Source: Bryopsis sp. KO-2023 (Eukaryota; Chlorophyta; Ulvophyceae; Bryopsidales; Bryopsidaceae). Taken from it: a stretch of 64,000 nucleotides of DNA. Numbering within the stretch: position 1 is the first letter of the stretch; every line of letters begins with the position of its first letter. Below, piece by piece: positions 1-12,931 of this stretch. The stretch covers positions 5,766,001 through 5,830,000 of the forward strand of contig BSYQ01000004.1 in the NCBI GenBank assembly GCA_030272585.1, in the 5' to 3' direction. Under the pieces are notes generated by a model. It was not told where the DNA came from. It ran no database searches and saw nothing but the letters and a program-made list of their open reading frames with translations. The translations under genes and the position numbers were made by a program.

Positions 1-2982
1 ATATATATTGAGGATCAAAACTGATCGATTTGTGAAAATACACCAATAGGGATGGGTGCCATCATGGCCAGATCTGTATCGATGCTAATTGTTCACCGAT
101 CTAGTGAAGTTTGGTATGCTTGTCTGCCAGATTTTCCTATGAGCACTCACATGTGGAATTCCTGTTCACAGAAATGTTTGTGATGAGCACCTTCGCCAAA
201 TCCAGACACTGGGAAGCACTGGTCCCAGTAATGGATCGTGAAAAAAGACAAACCGGCGACATATCGATGGCTAAAAGGTAAAATTCATTAAAAAAAAAAA
301 AACTCTGGAGAGAAATAAAATCTTGTCACCAGAAAGATTGGATCCACATGCAGAAGGAGCCCCTCACCAGAGATTTATTTCCCTTAACACTGAACATCAT
401 TTTGTTCTGCTAACTTATTGTCATCTTGGAACTTTTTGGGGACTGTGTTGAATACCAACTGCATTGATGTCTTAGGACGGCTTGTTGATATCAAATTGCT
501 TCCATCCAAATCCTTGGCCAGCAACGCTCCTGCTGGCCATTCTTGAGGAAACTTTCGCCCAAAGCTGATGGACCAAGTACTGGACAAGCAGCGATACACC
601 AGTAGTGCATCGCAGCCACCTGGTTTTTCTTATCAGGGGCTCACTACCTCCAGGTTGGTATAACACAGTGCCACGGTTGTCCAGTAAATATATTTTTTTT
701 GAATTCCTCAATAGATTCAAATAATCAGGAGGCTGAAAAAAAAAGAGTGTAAATTCTAAGAGTCAATCCTTCAAACTTTGCGTTTCGCATCCTTTCGACC
801 CTTGTTGTGGGTGAAAGCACGTGTAACAAGTTTCAAAACAAAAGTGATTTGAGGGGCTGGAAATCCAAATGTTGAAACCTAAAAAGCGAGTATGCTAGAA
901 GAACCCCCAAAAAAGACATTGTACTGGTGGTGCTATCACCAGCAGGTTTAATGGGATGGTTGTTTGTCATGACAGGGTCCAGATGCCTTTACACGATTAT
1001 TGGATCGGAGCAAAATTGGACGAAAAACAGGAGTAAATGAAATCTGCTAAAACTGTGCAACAGGGGAATGAGCATATTCCTTCCACCCCCTTCATCAAGG
1101 AAAAATGCAGAGAGAGAAAGAGTGACAAGAAAAATGTGAGACTCTCTGAAAAGCTGAAGGAACCATGATTCATTCAAGCAGAAGAAAAGACGGGTGGGTG
1201 GGGCCCAAAAACGAGCAAACAAAAAAGCAATCGTCAGCCCCAAAGGAAGAGTTTGCATCTTGCCAGCATGTCAGTCCCAGGAGCATCGTTATCCAGACAA
1301 ACAGATCGATGGCCGTTGTACTTCATGGAGGAATCCGAAGTTCTTGGGTGCGATGGAGCCCTGGTCAGGGCGGGGAATGGACCGATTCAGCAGGTTGGCT
1401 CAAATAGACACTAAATCGTCATTATATTGGATACCACTGTGTTCTTGTGGCTTCACCACACATCGACATTTGAGAAACATTGTTGCTATCCAGATCTGGG
1501 TAAAAAAGTTAAGCCAAGGTTATGGGGTTGAATGCACAGGGAGAAGGACTGTGGCTTCAACAGAATCGATCAACGAGCCTGCTGGGATTTGACCTCGTTC
1601 CACAGCTCTTTTGTGGGGGTGGGCGATGCTGGAAACGAAGCTGCCAACACTGTTTATAAGATTCAAGCCCCTTACATTCCAAAGATGGTGGAATTGCGTG
1701 GTTTTTCGATCCTCTTGGTGAGGTTGAAACATCCCCCCCCCCCACAGCAAAAACATTTCCAAATTGATAGTACAGCCTGTATGGCCACAAAAAGATATTT
1801 CAAGACGGTACCCCATGAAAGAAGCGATTTGACCATCGATTTGAAAATAAGAAAATAAGAAAATCGACACTGAGGGGAAGCTTTGATTGCTTTCCAGGGA
1901 GGTGTGTGAAGGTGTGGTGGAAAATTGGCTTGATTGTGAATTCGTCCAGTTGATTGTTCGGCACTTGGCGATCTTCCAAACCGTTTTTCATGGAAAAGGT
2001 TTTTTGGGTGATCAGGGCATCCAGGTCCAGCCTGTTGCAATGGAGAATGGTTGAAAAAAACAAAAAGCAATAACTTGCTGTTGAGAAGTTGGGCGATTGC
2101 TGTTTCGGTGGCTGAAAAGAGGAAGTGAGTGATCGATTTGACCACACAGTGATTTATAAGAATAACAACAATTATTATTATTCTTAAAACCATTTTATTG
2201 TTTTATTGTTTTTCTTTTGAAAGCAGATATACAATGCTAATGAGGCATTGGTGAGGTCAAACAATGGAATTATTATTATTATTATTATTATTATTATTTC
2301 TTCTATTTTTGGAGGAAATGCGTCCTTGAGAAGCGAGAAGCCTCCAAAGCTAGTACAGGAAGGTGTGAGATCAACACATTTCTTGAAATAAATTGAACAT
2401 AATAAAAGAAAAGAGATTAGGAGGGGGGTGTCCAGCCATTGTCCGGATAGAATACCATCAAGGCACTGTAGGGAAAAAAACACATCAAATGAACCCATCG
2501 TGCCATTTCCTGCATGCATCCACTGTTGTTTTCTCTTTTGTGGTGGATGCTCAAGTATCCACTTTTCATTTTGGAGCCCATAAGAATTTGTTTGTCAAAA
2601 CCAGGCGAGGGTGTGGGAAAATGCTTCTGAAAGGACCTTGTTCTTGCTGGATTGTGGGGGCAAGGTCGCAGCTGCAAGGCACAAAAAAAGCTACCAAAAA
2701 AAACTATGAAACAAGTGAAAAACGAGGTGATGTTGCAACCGAAAAGAGGACCAGTGTTCTCAGCTGTTTTGAGAAGTGCCCTTTGCTGTTTTCGGGGCGA
2801 TCTGCAGTTTTTGAGAATGAGTTTTTTTCCCGTGATGTGGGTAGGTATTCTATCCAGACAAGCCATAGAGCTGTTTTGTCTGGGGGCTTTCCCCAGTTGC
2901 TCCAAACCACAATCGTGCCTTTGGAGGGTGGAAAGAGGAAATCCAAAAATAGAGCCAGGAGAAAGGATATAAAAAAAAATGC
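1..2982. other. No supported gene
   Basis: I see no confident gene here. Open frames up to about 197 codons exist on both strands (for example 2393-2986), but they lack family motifs and consistent splice borders. The stretch carries many A/T homopolymers. It could be the 5' part of the tryptophan-rich gene that follows, or intergenic sequence. Confidence 0.5.
2268..2298. repeat. ATT trinucleotide microsatellite
   Basis: About ten uninterrupted ATT units. A shorter related run lies just upstream near 2165-2185. Confidence 0.9.
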
Positions 2983-5350
2983 ATGAGGTCATCGATAAGA
3001 TCTGTAAGATGGATCGATGCTGGGCTCATGGACTTTGTGGAAAGAATTTGCGGAGCATGGAAAAGACAACTGTGCAGCACAAATGTCCCGGATTCATGAC
3101 CCAAAGGTGGGAAAAGGAAAGAAGGAAAATTGCTTGTTGCAGCTCATATTTTATGTTCTATTTATAGACATGTAATTGTGACACAAACTTTCTTATGTGT
3201 GAATGAGGTTTTCAGAAAGAGTCTCAATTTTGAAAATAGAAAAGGTTTTTTTTGCCGAGATTTGAGGATCCTGCTCGAAGTTTTACCCAAAAATAGAGAA
3301 AGTAGGTTTTCCATCAACAGAGGTTGTGCTGATTTTTTTATTTTTTTTTTGATTGGGTAGGATCTCTGCCATGCGGAGGCAAAAAGTACCTTCCGACATG
3401 GAATTCCGAGAAAAGAGAGAAAAAGTGTTGAAACTAATGCTGAATCTGTGGGGTGAGCTTTACCAAGAATAGGCCGTTTACGATCATGTGGAGATAGAGA
3501 TGCTGCTTTTTTTGAGGGAAAAAAAAAAAAAGCTTGGGCTCCACATTTGAGGCGATGGAAGGAAAAGGCAAAATAAAACAAAAGGCTGAAGGAGCTTCTA
3601 GAAACAGTGGTGCATAGAATCGACCACATGTAGAGAAATCGATGGCCTCCGCTTTCAGTGGAAGGAGAGGCCGGGTTGAACTGAAGGTTTCTCAGAGGTT
3701 GGGATTTGAAACTGAAACAAGCATACTTGGTCAACACCTGCTTTCGCTTTGTATTCATTCTCCCATAGATGGTGGATGAGGAAAAAAGAATTAGTCGAAG
3801 GGTAGCCCATTCCGCTATGTTTTCTTTTTCCGAGCATTTTTTCCACTAGCCACACAGTTTCAATTTTTTTCCTGAATATGTCGAAACTCTTTTTGTTGTG
3901 TGTTGCAAAGATTACCGCAACCAACGAGCGGGTGGCTTGTTTAGGTTCTGTAGAAAATGGACTTCTAATCGAAGCACCAAGAGGCGAAACAAGGGAGCAC
4001 AAAGCCAAGGTGAAATGGGTGATGAAAAAAAAGGAAATGAAATTTCACTTGGAAATGGGGAGGGCCATGAGCGTGTTCAACGCATGGATGAACTGGGCAA
4101 AATAGCTTAAGGAGTTCAGAGAGAAGACAGGGTGGATCGTGCAAAGAACTCAGTTCCGGGAGGTCTCGATGGTGTTGGGTGGATTTTGTGGATTACTGGA
4201 GGGAAAGGCAGGGCAAGATTCAAAGAGCTACCGGATTTTGGATGAAGCGAAAACTGGGGGTTGTTTTCAGATTCTGGATGGATCAAATTCAACAAAAAAA
4301 AGGATGCCAAGACAAAGCTTGCTTCGATTATGTCCAGGGTCAGAGATCAAACCCTGGTGGGTGCGATCGGGCATAGGATCAGCGGAAAAAAAGAGGGAGA
4401 AATTGGGTGAGATTGGACATGGGATCAGAGGAGAAAGAGTGAGAAATTGGCTGTGGCGGCGTCGATAAAGAAAAATATATTATTCCAGAGTGCCTTCGGA
4501 TCGTGGTTCTCATACGTGAGGTGCAAGGCCAAAAAGAATAACCTTGCGGGCTATCAGCCTGAATTCAAACTATGAAAAAGGCACGTGTTCCTTTCAACAG
4601 AAAAATGGCAGCCCCCGTGAGGGCTTGGAAAGATCGAGTCGCTTGGAAATCCCCCCGTCCATGAGAACCTAATGACCACGATTGCAACTGATCTCTTCCA
4701 AGGAACCCTGGCGGAAAATTTCCTCGGTTGGGTCAACAGGGTGGAGTGTCACAGAGACATATGGATCTAATATTGCATCCATTGGTGGGGCCAGCATTTC
4801 AGGGTGAACGTCGAAAAAATTCACGTGGACGAGGTGCCTATGGGGGCGGTCGTGGCATTTTTTTAACACCAATTAAAACTCCCACTTGAGTTTATGTATG
4901 CTTTCCAAGGCTGGAGGGGATGGCTGGTGATCCATTCAGAGAAGTAAGCCAAGGTTAGAGCCGCCATCAAGCAGTGGAGTCAGACCGCCTTGGCCCCAGT
5001 ATTTGGTGGCTGGCTCGACTGGGGGAAGGCAGACAAATCCAGGAGATGTACTTAGAAATGGACCGTGCAGATCGAACGTGTTTCGACCAGGAGCAGTTGG
5101 AGAAACTGTGACAGGCGAACCAGAAGCTGAAAAACGCATCGATGTCAGGGCTGGTATGCAAGAAACAAACAAGAAGAACGTAGAATCCTGATCACTGCGC
5201 TGCAAAAACTGAGCCTCTGGCATCAAGGTATGGGGTTCAGTGCATGGGTGGATTGGTGCCAGACTGATCGAGAAAAGCAAGCGGAATTGGTATCAGCCAC
5301 GTCCAAAATCACGAAGAAAGCCATGATGGAGGGCTCAATCCATGGAGGGA
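2983..5350 (+). CDS. Scattered Trp-rich helical segments, possible multi-exon gene or remnant
   Basis: I do not recognise a family. Several + strand segments share an aromatic/Trp pattern typical of amphipathic helices. They include VFNAWMNWAK (near 4070-4103), RWCWVDFVDYWRER (4167-4208), VFRFWMDQ (near 4270), VFGGWLDWGK (near 5000), FSAWVDWC (near 5230) and MDFVERICGAWKR (near 3030-3066). One segment, 3361-3452, is a convincing exon, with a T-rich acceptor ending in TAG at 3360 and a GTGAGC donor at 3453, reading REKREKVLKLMLNLW. The other segments lie in different frames and are separated by stops, so introns or decay must intervene. The F/L-x-x-W spacing recalls Sfi1/centrin-binding repeats, but this is inference. 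No start, stop or complete model could be built. Confidence 0.3.
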
Positions 5351-6432
5351 TTCCTATTTGGAAGTCCGTGAGTTGAGGTACATAGTGGGGCAATCCTTGC
5401 TGAAGATGGCGAACTGACAGTGCGCTTTTTACATGGAGAGAACATATCACCGAGCGAACGATCCATCAAACGAAGATATCCAGAGTCATTGCATTGCATT
5501 TATGAGCGAACAGAGCTTGCTGCATTGGTCTGATTTTGTCATTTTTTTTTTTAAATCTTTATCAGCCTTTCATTTTCGATCAAATTTCTCATGAACAAAT
5601 TTTTGATCCACAATGAGAGAGAAAATGTTACCACCGTGGGTGTAAGTCGATCGCATTCCCCCAAGTTAAATTAACCCTTCAAAAACTTGCATTTTGGATG
5701 ATCAGCATTTGACCATATCTGGTGGATCTAAGATACTCCTTCGGTTTCGGCATGCTGGTCGATCTTCAATGGATGTTGCCCTTGCAAAATCCCTGAGCCC
5801 CCTGATGCTCTCAAAAAGCAATCCGCCACTATAGCAATGCTTGTATGCAAGTCAGCATTTTTCACCCTTGTTTTTTTTTAATATTTTTCGCGTCACCACC
5901 TGTCCCAGTCTTGTCTGGTACCTGCTTGACGACGAATTCTCTTTTTCATTCTTTTCACCCCCATTAAAGTTTTTCCCGCCTGGAAGGAAATTCCTTAACT
6001 GAGTTGGTGCAAATTCCAGCAACCACTACACGATTCGACAATCAACCAGATCAACTCTCTTGCAACCCAAAACAACCTAAGAAAATGTTCAAAACAAATG
6101 AGAAGCTAGGGCGGAGTACCAGTTGCCCAATGAAATTCTGATTGTCCATCGACCGTTACAGTCTACAATGACAAAACGCCTCCGTCTCGATTTTCAATGC
6201 TGAAGGACACAAAAAGAGTTCTGAACTGGGGACAAAAAAAAGGAATCGACTGGTTGGCTTCTTCAAAGCGGTGGAGCACGTCTGTCAGACATGGGGGCGG
6301 CGTCTGGCTGGGAAGCGAACATGCTGGACGTCGCCAGAAGCATAATTCCCCTCTGCCATCAAAAAATCGTTCGCTTTCGTTGGACTCTCGTGGCCTCTGG
6401 AGTCGTTTCGTATTTCCTTGGGACGGGGCAAA
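5351..6432. other. Intergenic region upstream of the DnaJ gene
   Basis: No coding signal was found up to about 6200. From about 6240 the base composition becomes GC-richer, which continues into the first DnaJ exon and probably marks its promoter or 5' UTR. No individual promoter element could be assigned. Confidence 0.5.
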
Positions 6433-8865
6433 ATGTCGGAAGGCGTTCTTTTGGCGCTTCTGTCTCGATTCTCGCGGCGCCAAGTCAGTCAGTGGCGCCA
6501 ATCCACCTCGTGCCTGTGGAACCAGCGCCCGTCGCAGTGTTTCTCGTCGATTGCGGGTTCCACTTGCGGGGAAGGACACTCTGAAGGGCACTTCGGAGTG
6601 GGAAATCTGCATTCCACGAATGCGACGCGAAACGTGCTCCGCGAGAATAGTGAGTCCATCCGTCCGTTCAGGTGGACGCACCTTGTTTTTCGACATATTC
6701 CTTTTCGCTTCTCGATATCCTTTCGAGTAATATGCGGCATTTGGCCTACGTTTTCCATTGCTGATGAGTTTCCGTTGACGGCTTGCAGATGGGGCGTTCT
6801 CGCCGTTGCCCAAGAGACTAATCCACACCACGAACGGTGAGTTTTCTTGGCCCGAAAAAGTCGAGCTCACAACAACTGGAAAATCAAAATTCTCTTTCTG
6901 AAAGGTTTTCAAACCAATACTCAACTAGTGAGTTTTTTTTTTAAGTTTCTGTCTTGTCCTCCTACTCAACCAAAGCAACTCTGATTTCGATTCCGATTAA
7001 GTTTTTTTGATGTGAAACATCTTTGGAGCAATTCACCACGTAAGAAACAAAAATTATATTGCAACAAATTTCCCACATAATAGAAGAAGAACATTTTTCC
7101 TGAAATTGTGAATGGTCAATAACTTGTTGAATTCCGGGTAATGAGAAATAATTGATGTCTGGACATGCACAAATCGTGAAATTGAATGACTGAATGCATG
7201 GAAATGCATGCATGAATGATGTTGATGGCTGAAAAATCACGACGACATGATACATAGCCAATTCATGATAAATTCAAAAAAGCATATATCAAAATATACA
7301 ATATTCTACGTTGTATTGCTACATCATGTCTTTAAATATATGCCAGAAAATGGTGGTAGGTGACCTCTGCCATTTCTTTTTTTTATTATTTTTTTTTAAG
7401 CGACAGTGGAAGAAGCAGATTTTGATACTTTGTGCTTTCCTCGCTCCACTTGTTTTTCTCCTTTAATTACCAAGGCATTGGTTAGACATTTGCCATTTTC
7501 TTCCCAATTATTGTTGCAGTTTGCCACGCTTCTCGGAGGAATTTTTATGATGTGCTGGGGGTGTCGCCGAATGCTGATACCAGGGAACTCAAAGCAGCCT
7601 ATTATCGACTGGCGAAAAAACTACATCCGGATAACAGCAAGGTAATGGTGAAAAATACGAAGCTCCACTGATGCTGATTTTTCTTTTTTTTTTTTCAAAA
7701 AAAACCGTGCGTTTTTTTCGCGATGGTTTTTTGATGCTTGCTGGTTTCGACAATAACGTATCCCTTGAGGGGCGAGCCGTCAATTCCATGAGAAGCTCCA
7801 TTTACCTCCATTCGCTGCATATATATATTTTTAAAATAAGAAACCAGGAGGTGTTGATCAAGGGTGATGGTTGTGTGTCCATAGGATCCAGAAGCTCTCG
7901 AGAAATTTCAAGAATTGCAAAAAGCTTATTCGACGCTGAAAGACACTGACAAACGAAGGCAGTACGATCAAATGGGCCACGATAATTACGAAAGGATGGA
8001 TAGCAGCGGAGGGGGTCCGGAGGGAAGTCCCTTTGAAGACGTAAGCGGTTAGCCAGGTCGATTTGTTTAATTTGATGCGTACATTTTTATTCACAAAAAG
8101 AATTCATGATTTGTGTGAGGGACCCCACAGCAGATGAGCGGCCCCAAAATAGGACATCCCCAAAAGGAGGGGGGGGGGAAACGATTCATGACTAATTAAG
8201 ATTTATTTTTAGAGCAATCATAAATGACCTTCACTCTTTTAAATGGTGTGTATCTTTTTTGGTGTGTTTCTTGTTTTTAGTGTATGTATTTTTATTTTTT
8301 TTCGCTAATTTCATAAAAGATGATGCATGGAAAGGAATGTATCGGATTTGGGACAAGAGTGATATAAAAGAGTGAGAAAAATGAATGAGGTTTGAGTAAT
8401 TTGAAATATCAATTTTCTTAATTTTCCATTTTTCGTGTTGCTCCTGGAAGATTCTTTACCGATTTTATTTGGTGGTCCGAAACGATTGACTCATCTTAAA
8501 AGACTGAGGAAAAGAAGAATCTTCCCTTAGTGTTTTTTTTTTGTTTTTTTTTTACAAAAAGCAGTTTGGTAGCGTTCATGACATCTTCAGTGCATTCATG
8601 GGTGGCCGAAGAGGTGGGGGATTCCACTCAGCTGACGATTTTTTCTCAGGCTCCGGATTTGGGTCAGGATTTGTTGCTCAAGTACAGCAAAACGTTCAAA
8701 TTTCATTCATGGTAAGAGGTGAAATCGAGCTAAACTCCAAACTGGAGATTTTTCCACGTATTTCTTGCATAATACTTTTATTTATTGACTTTTTTTGTAA
8801 GAGAAAATAGACAGGTAGGCTCCATTGAATTCGTGCCCAAGTGTTGCCTGAACAAATATATATAC

Positions 8866-8904
<39 letters not shown>

Positions 8905-10877
8905 TTATTTATTTAATCTGCTGAAACGATTACCTTTTGCTGCCGAGTGAGCATTGACGCGATGTTCCTGGAACGTGTAGAAAGATAGACCCTGATTCGA
9001 ATCCTTTTCCTGTTCAAAAAAAAAAGAAAAAGAGATTTTCACTTGGAAATCGAAGCGACAGAGTCGATGTATTGATGGTAGTGCAGAAGGAGGCTCAAAT
9101 GCTGCTGGGCACTATGTTCGTACTAGATTTGCGTTTTGTTGTGCATCCAGTAGCTCTTTGAACAAACCTCGTTGAGCAGATTCCCTTGAATCTGAGCTGA
9201 AGGGTGAACGCTCATCTTTTCCCTGTCCAAATGACCATGCGTTAGATTTACGAATCTAAATTCTGGATTTTGATTCTATGGGGATTGGCGGTGGCCCTTT
9301 CAGTGCAACTTTCGTATGAATGGGATTCAACAATATGTTTGTCGCTCTTTTTTTTTGCAGGAAGCTGTTCAGGGGTGTTCACGAGAAGTGCACTTGGGCT
9401 CGGGAAGACAGAAAGTGAAAGTGGAATTTGAAGCAGGTGGGAATTTTCTGGCATGAGCTGAGTCGAAAGCATACCAATAAAAAAAGGCTCGAATAGGAAT
9501 GCAGTCCATTGGAATATCAATGTTGTGACACTGACAATATTTATAGAATAAAATAATATAATATAATAAAATATAATATCGTATAACATAGTGTAATAGA
9601 TAGATATTGGGTTTGTCGTGAAATGATTTTGATGTGTCAATCTAGACGATACTGCGTACATTCTGCAGTGGGAAAGTATGATTAAAACTTCAAAACATGT
9701 GAAGCAAACCCAGGGGGTTTTTTTGGGTTCTTTTTATAACTTTATCTAAATATAGAGTTGACCACCCCCTCCTCGTGAAATAGATGTTTGGGTTGAAAAA
9801 AAACACACAAAAACACCAATGAACATTGACCTTTTTTGTTCAATCTCCAGCAGCCCTCCCTCCTCTCAACCGACATTATGTTATTATCTCGGTATGTTTT
9901 TTTTTTTTCCTTGCTGTTGAAAGAATTTTTTTCGAGGCATGAATGTTTTTTCTTTTTTTTTTTTTGCACCAAGGTGTGAACAGTGGGGATATGCTTTCTG
10001 TGCGGCCCAACCCAAACATCGAGGTCATTTTGAACGTGAGCATCAAACCACACAAGATTTTCAGGCGAGAGGGGCTGAACATTATCCGGCTGGTGGATGT
10101 GGATGTGACTGATGCGCTGTTAGGAACGACGGTCAGTGTCGACACCGTTCATGGAAAAACAATCCATGTTGCTGTTCCAGAGTGCAGCCAAAATGGAGAC
10201 CGGCTGGTTGTGCATGGGGAAGGGGTTCGATCCAGGAAAAAGGTGGGTGCAAGGAAATATTGAAGAAAGAAAGAAAGAGATTAGTGAAAAAATAAACGAT
10301 TCGACCAAGGGCAGAAGTAATGAGAAGGAAAAAGGAATTAAGAAAGTGCGGGGGGGGTTATGTGGTGAGCTCATTCATATATATATATATATATAACTGA
10401 GATGATTAATTTATCAGTTTTTGGGGGGGAGGGGGAAATAGTGAAATAGTCGATTGATGCTCTCTATATGATGCCTGTGTGTGTTTCTTATGTTCTGGCA
10501 AAATCATACAAGCCAAAAAAAAAAAAAAAAACATTGACAGCGAACATCCAGCAAATAGAAAATTGATGCAAATGTGTGTTTTTGCATCAATTGTTTTTTC
10601 TTGTTGGTGTGCATCCTTTTTCTTTTTCCTTTCTTGCCTCAGATTTTTTTTTTCCAGTGTTCTCGTCAAAGTTTTTTGAGTTCTGAGTAATATATGTGTG
10701 CATATGAAAAAGCTTTGCATCCATTTCTTTATTCATTTCGTTTTTTTTGTTTTTTTTTCCCAGGTGGGCGATTTCTTGCTGGTTGTGAAATTGATCATGC
10801 CCTCTTCATTGACCGAGCGACAACGACACTTGCTGGTCGAATTTCAAAATGAAGGAAGAATGAGAAGAGCAGCCTAG
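6433..10877 (+). CDS. DnaJ/HSP40 co-chaperone without zinc finger, probably mitochondrial
   Basis: J-domain co-chaperone that would stimulate a partner Hsp70. Seven exons join in phase: 6433-6649, 7520-7641, 7885-8040, 8565-8711, 9361-9436, 9974-10242 and 10764-10877, giving 366 residues. Residues 1-75 are rich in Arg/Ser and poor in acids, like a mitochondrial presequence. The J domain covers about 80-140 ([13 protein letters not shown], with HPD at 108-110). A Gly/Phe-rich linker follows (about 155-205), then the substrate-binding C-terminal domains ([19 protein letters not shown], final LTERQRHLL). In class-I DnaJ a CxxCxGxG zinc finger sits before the KIPAG-like strand. Here the exon runs from [10 protein letters not shown] straight to KVEFEAGV, so the finger is absent. 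The start ATG is chosen because it is the first one in frame with the phase-1 donor at 6650. Exon 1 is the least certain part. Confidence 0.88.
8856..8915. repeat. AT dinucleotide microsatellite inside a DnaJ intron
   Basis: A run of (AT)n followed by a few TTTA units, located in intron 4 of the DnaJ gene. Confidence 0.85.
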
Positions 10878-12931
10878 TAGAACTAAGAAAAAACAAAGCA
10901 AACCTACGGGACGATCCAAAAAAGTGTGAGAAAAGACAAGCTCTTGTCTTTCTGATTTAGATTGCTCAAAAAAGAGTGAGGAGAGAGAAAACAAACCTGC
11001 CAAATTTCTTTCGACGGTCCCGAATTTGATATGAGTGCTTTGGCGGGGTTTCGCTTCCAAAAAAAGACTGGGGATTTGTTTATAAAAAAAATTAAAAATT
11101 AAAAAAAAGCAATGGAGGAGAAGTTTAGAGGGATTCGGGCACATAGCATTCGATGTAGTTGAACAAGATTTCGATTTGGCATTGTTTGGTGGGGTGGGGT
11201 GGGGTGGGGGGCAGCATACGTCCCTGTTCGGATGTCAGTCATAGTGAAGCTTCCTTGGTTTGCTCCGACTCGATTAGTTTAACAAAAGGATTGATTGTTA
11301 TCGACAAAACCAGGGTGGGGAGAGGTTTCATTGATGTTGGCTTTTTTTTATCATTATGGTAATTAACGTCCCCTCGCCGTCTCACCTATGGTGGGTTTGC
11401 TAAACTTGGCCACTTCTTTTGCTGTGGGGAATATTTTTTTCTTGTTAAGAGGGGGGGGGGAGGTTGAGGTTGAGGTTGATGGGGTGGAAGAAATATTATT
11501 CGAGAAAAAAATCATCAAGCCCTGTCTTTTCCTACTCCGTTTCCCTGACAAGCATATCTGTTCTTTTTCAGCTCATCATTTGAAATCGCTATTTGATACG
11601 ATTTGATTTTCAGTACCACGGGGGCAAAATCCAATGGAAAATCATTTCGGGTTCGTTTCGTTGTTCGCTGGTCAGGCCGCCACGATGTTGCCCGATTTGG
11701 AGTGCTGGTTTGCAGCTGCGTGGGGCTGGGGGAGGAGTTCACTGTCGTGTTGCAGCAATGGAACGATCGCAATCCTTGCAAACGATCTTTTGACACGTTT
11801 TTACCCCCCTCCCCCCCCCGCTGCGGCGGACCCACGGGTCGAATCACCCTTTCCCACGATCGTCTCGGAGTTTCACTAGATTTCCTCAAGATTCTCAACG
11901 CTCCGAAGGCTGTCTTCGAAGAAGAATCACCGGAAACGGAGTTTGTACTGCGTATCTCCTCGAGATCGTGGGCGGGAGCTTTCGTTTTGCGTTTCGGAAC
12001 GGGGGGGGGGTTCACGTGGATTCTTGCACTTCTCACAAAGCGTTACAAATTCAAACAGCCACTCGACCGAACTTCAAATCTGGGTGGTCACCCCCTCAAC
12101 CACCATTCCTCCACGATTCCACCCAGGCCAGCGGGGTTTCCGCGCCAAAAAAACGGCCAATTCCACAGACATATCAAGCGAGATGGAAAGTAATGACGCC
12201 GGGTTGCGAAGGTTCGTCAGTGCTTAGACGTCCGCTAATTTTCGTAGGTTTTTTTTCTTTTGCGTTGTGTGTTGTGGTATCGGGGAAAGGCGCGCCGAGG
12301 GTCCACCAATTTCACGATATTCTCGTGGCGGCGCTGTGTGTGTGTCTGCTCCATATTCCACTCGTCTCGCCCCTGCCCCCCCGCCCCCCCCTCCCAAAAG
12401 GCCACCTTTTGAAAAAGGCATAGTCGATGAAATCTGAACCGGATGTCAGAAAACGATTCTGTAAGCTCGAAAGCAAGGACGTCAATGCCATTCCTTTCTT
12501 TTTCTTCCAAATCCTGTTACCTGCGTTCCGTCTTGTTTTTTTGATCGCTGTCGGCGGGCGGCATCTTGGCGTGTAATCTATGTTGTTGGTTTTGGTGTCG
12601 TCAGCGTGGCGGCCCCCTCCGATCGATTCTCGAAGATTTTCGAACACGGTAATGGTTTGATTGCTAAAAGCGGGCGAGGAAGCGGGGTCCCGCGGCCTTG
12701 CCAGCATCTCGCGCGTCACGTGCAGGTCGAGTAGACTACCCCCCCCCCCTTCTCATCATGGTTAAGACTCGACATGCAATGAATTCCATAATAAATAAAT
12801 AAATGAATCATTTCGTTTATGGAAAGAACATTGAAATGATGACTGTTACTGGTGGTGGTTTTTTTTAATCTTCTCCTTTGGAAAAGGAACAAAAAAAACG
12901 AAGTTTTCTGTTGTGTTTTTCTTGTGGGCAG
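10878..12931. other. DnaJ 3' region and unresolved 5' region of the U-box gene
   Basis: The first ~700 bp are AT-rich and resemble a 3' UTR and intergenic sequence. From about 11600 to 12700 the composition turns GC-rich with many CG dinucleotides, as in front of the DnaJ gene, which suggests the promoter and 5' exon of the U-box gene. Candidate first exons that end in phase 0 before the first certain exon at 12932 are 12443-12460 (MSENDS, donor GTAAGC) and 12580-12648 (donor GTAATG). Neither supplies the ~45 residues usually found before this part of a UND domain, so the true 5' exon is unresolved. The open frames 11515-12036 (-) and 11603-12193 (+) show no family signal. Confidence 0.5.

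Noticed and set aside
6163..6924. 253-codon - strand open frame
   Set aside because: It overlaps the DnaJ first exon on the + strand in GC-rich sequence, where chance frames are long. It shows no family motif.
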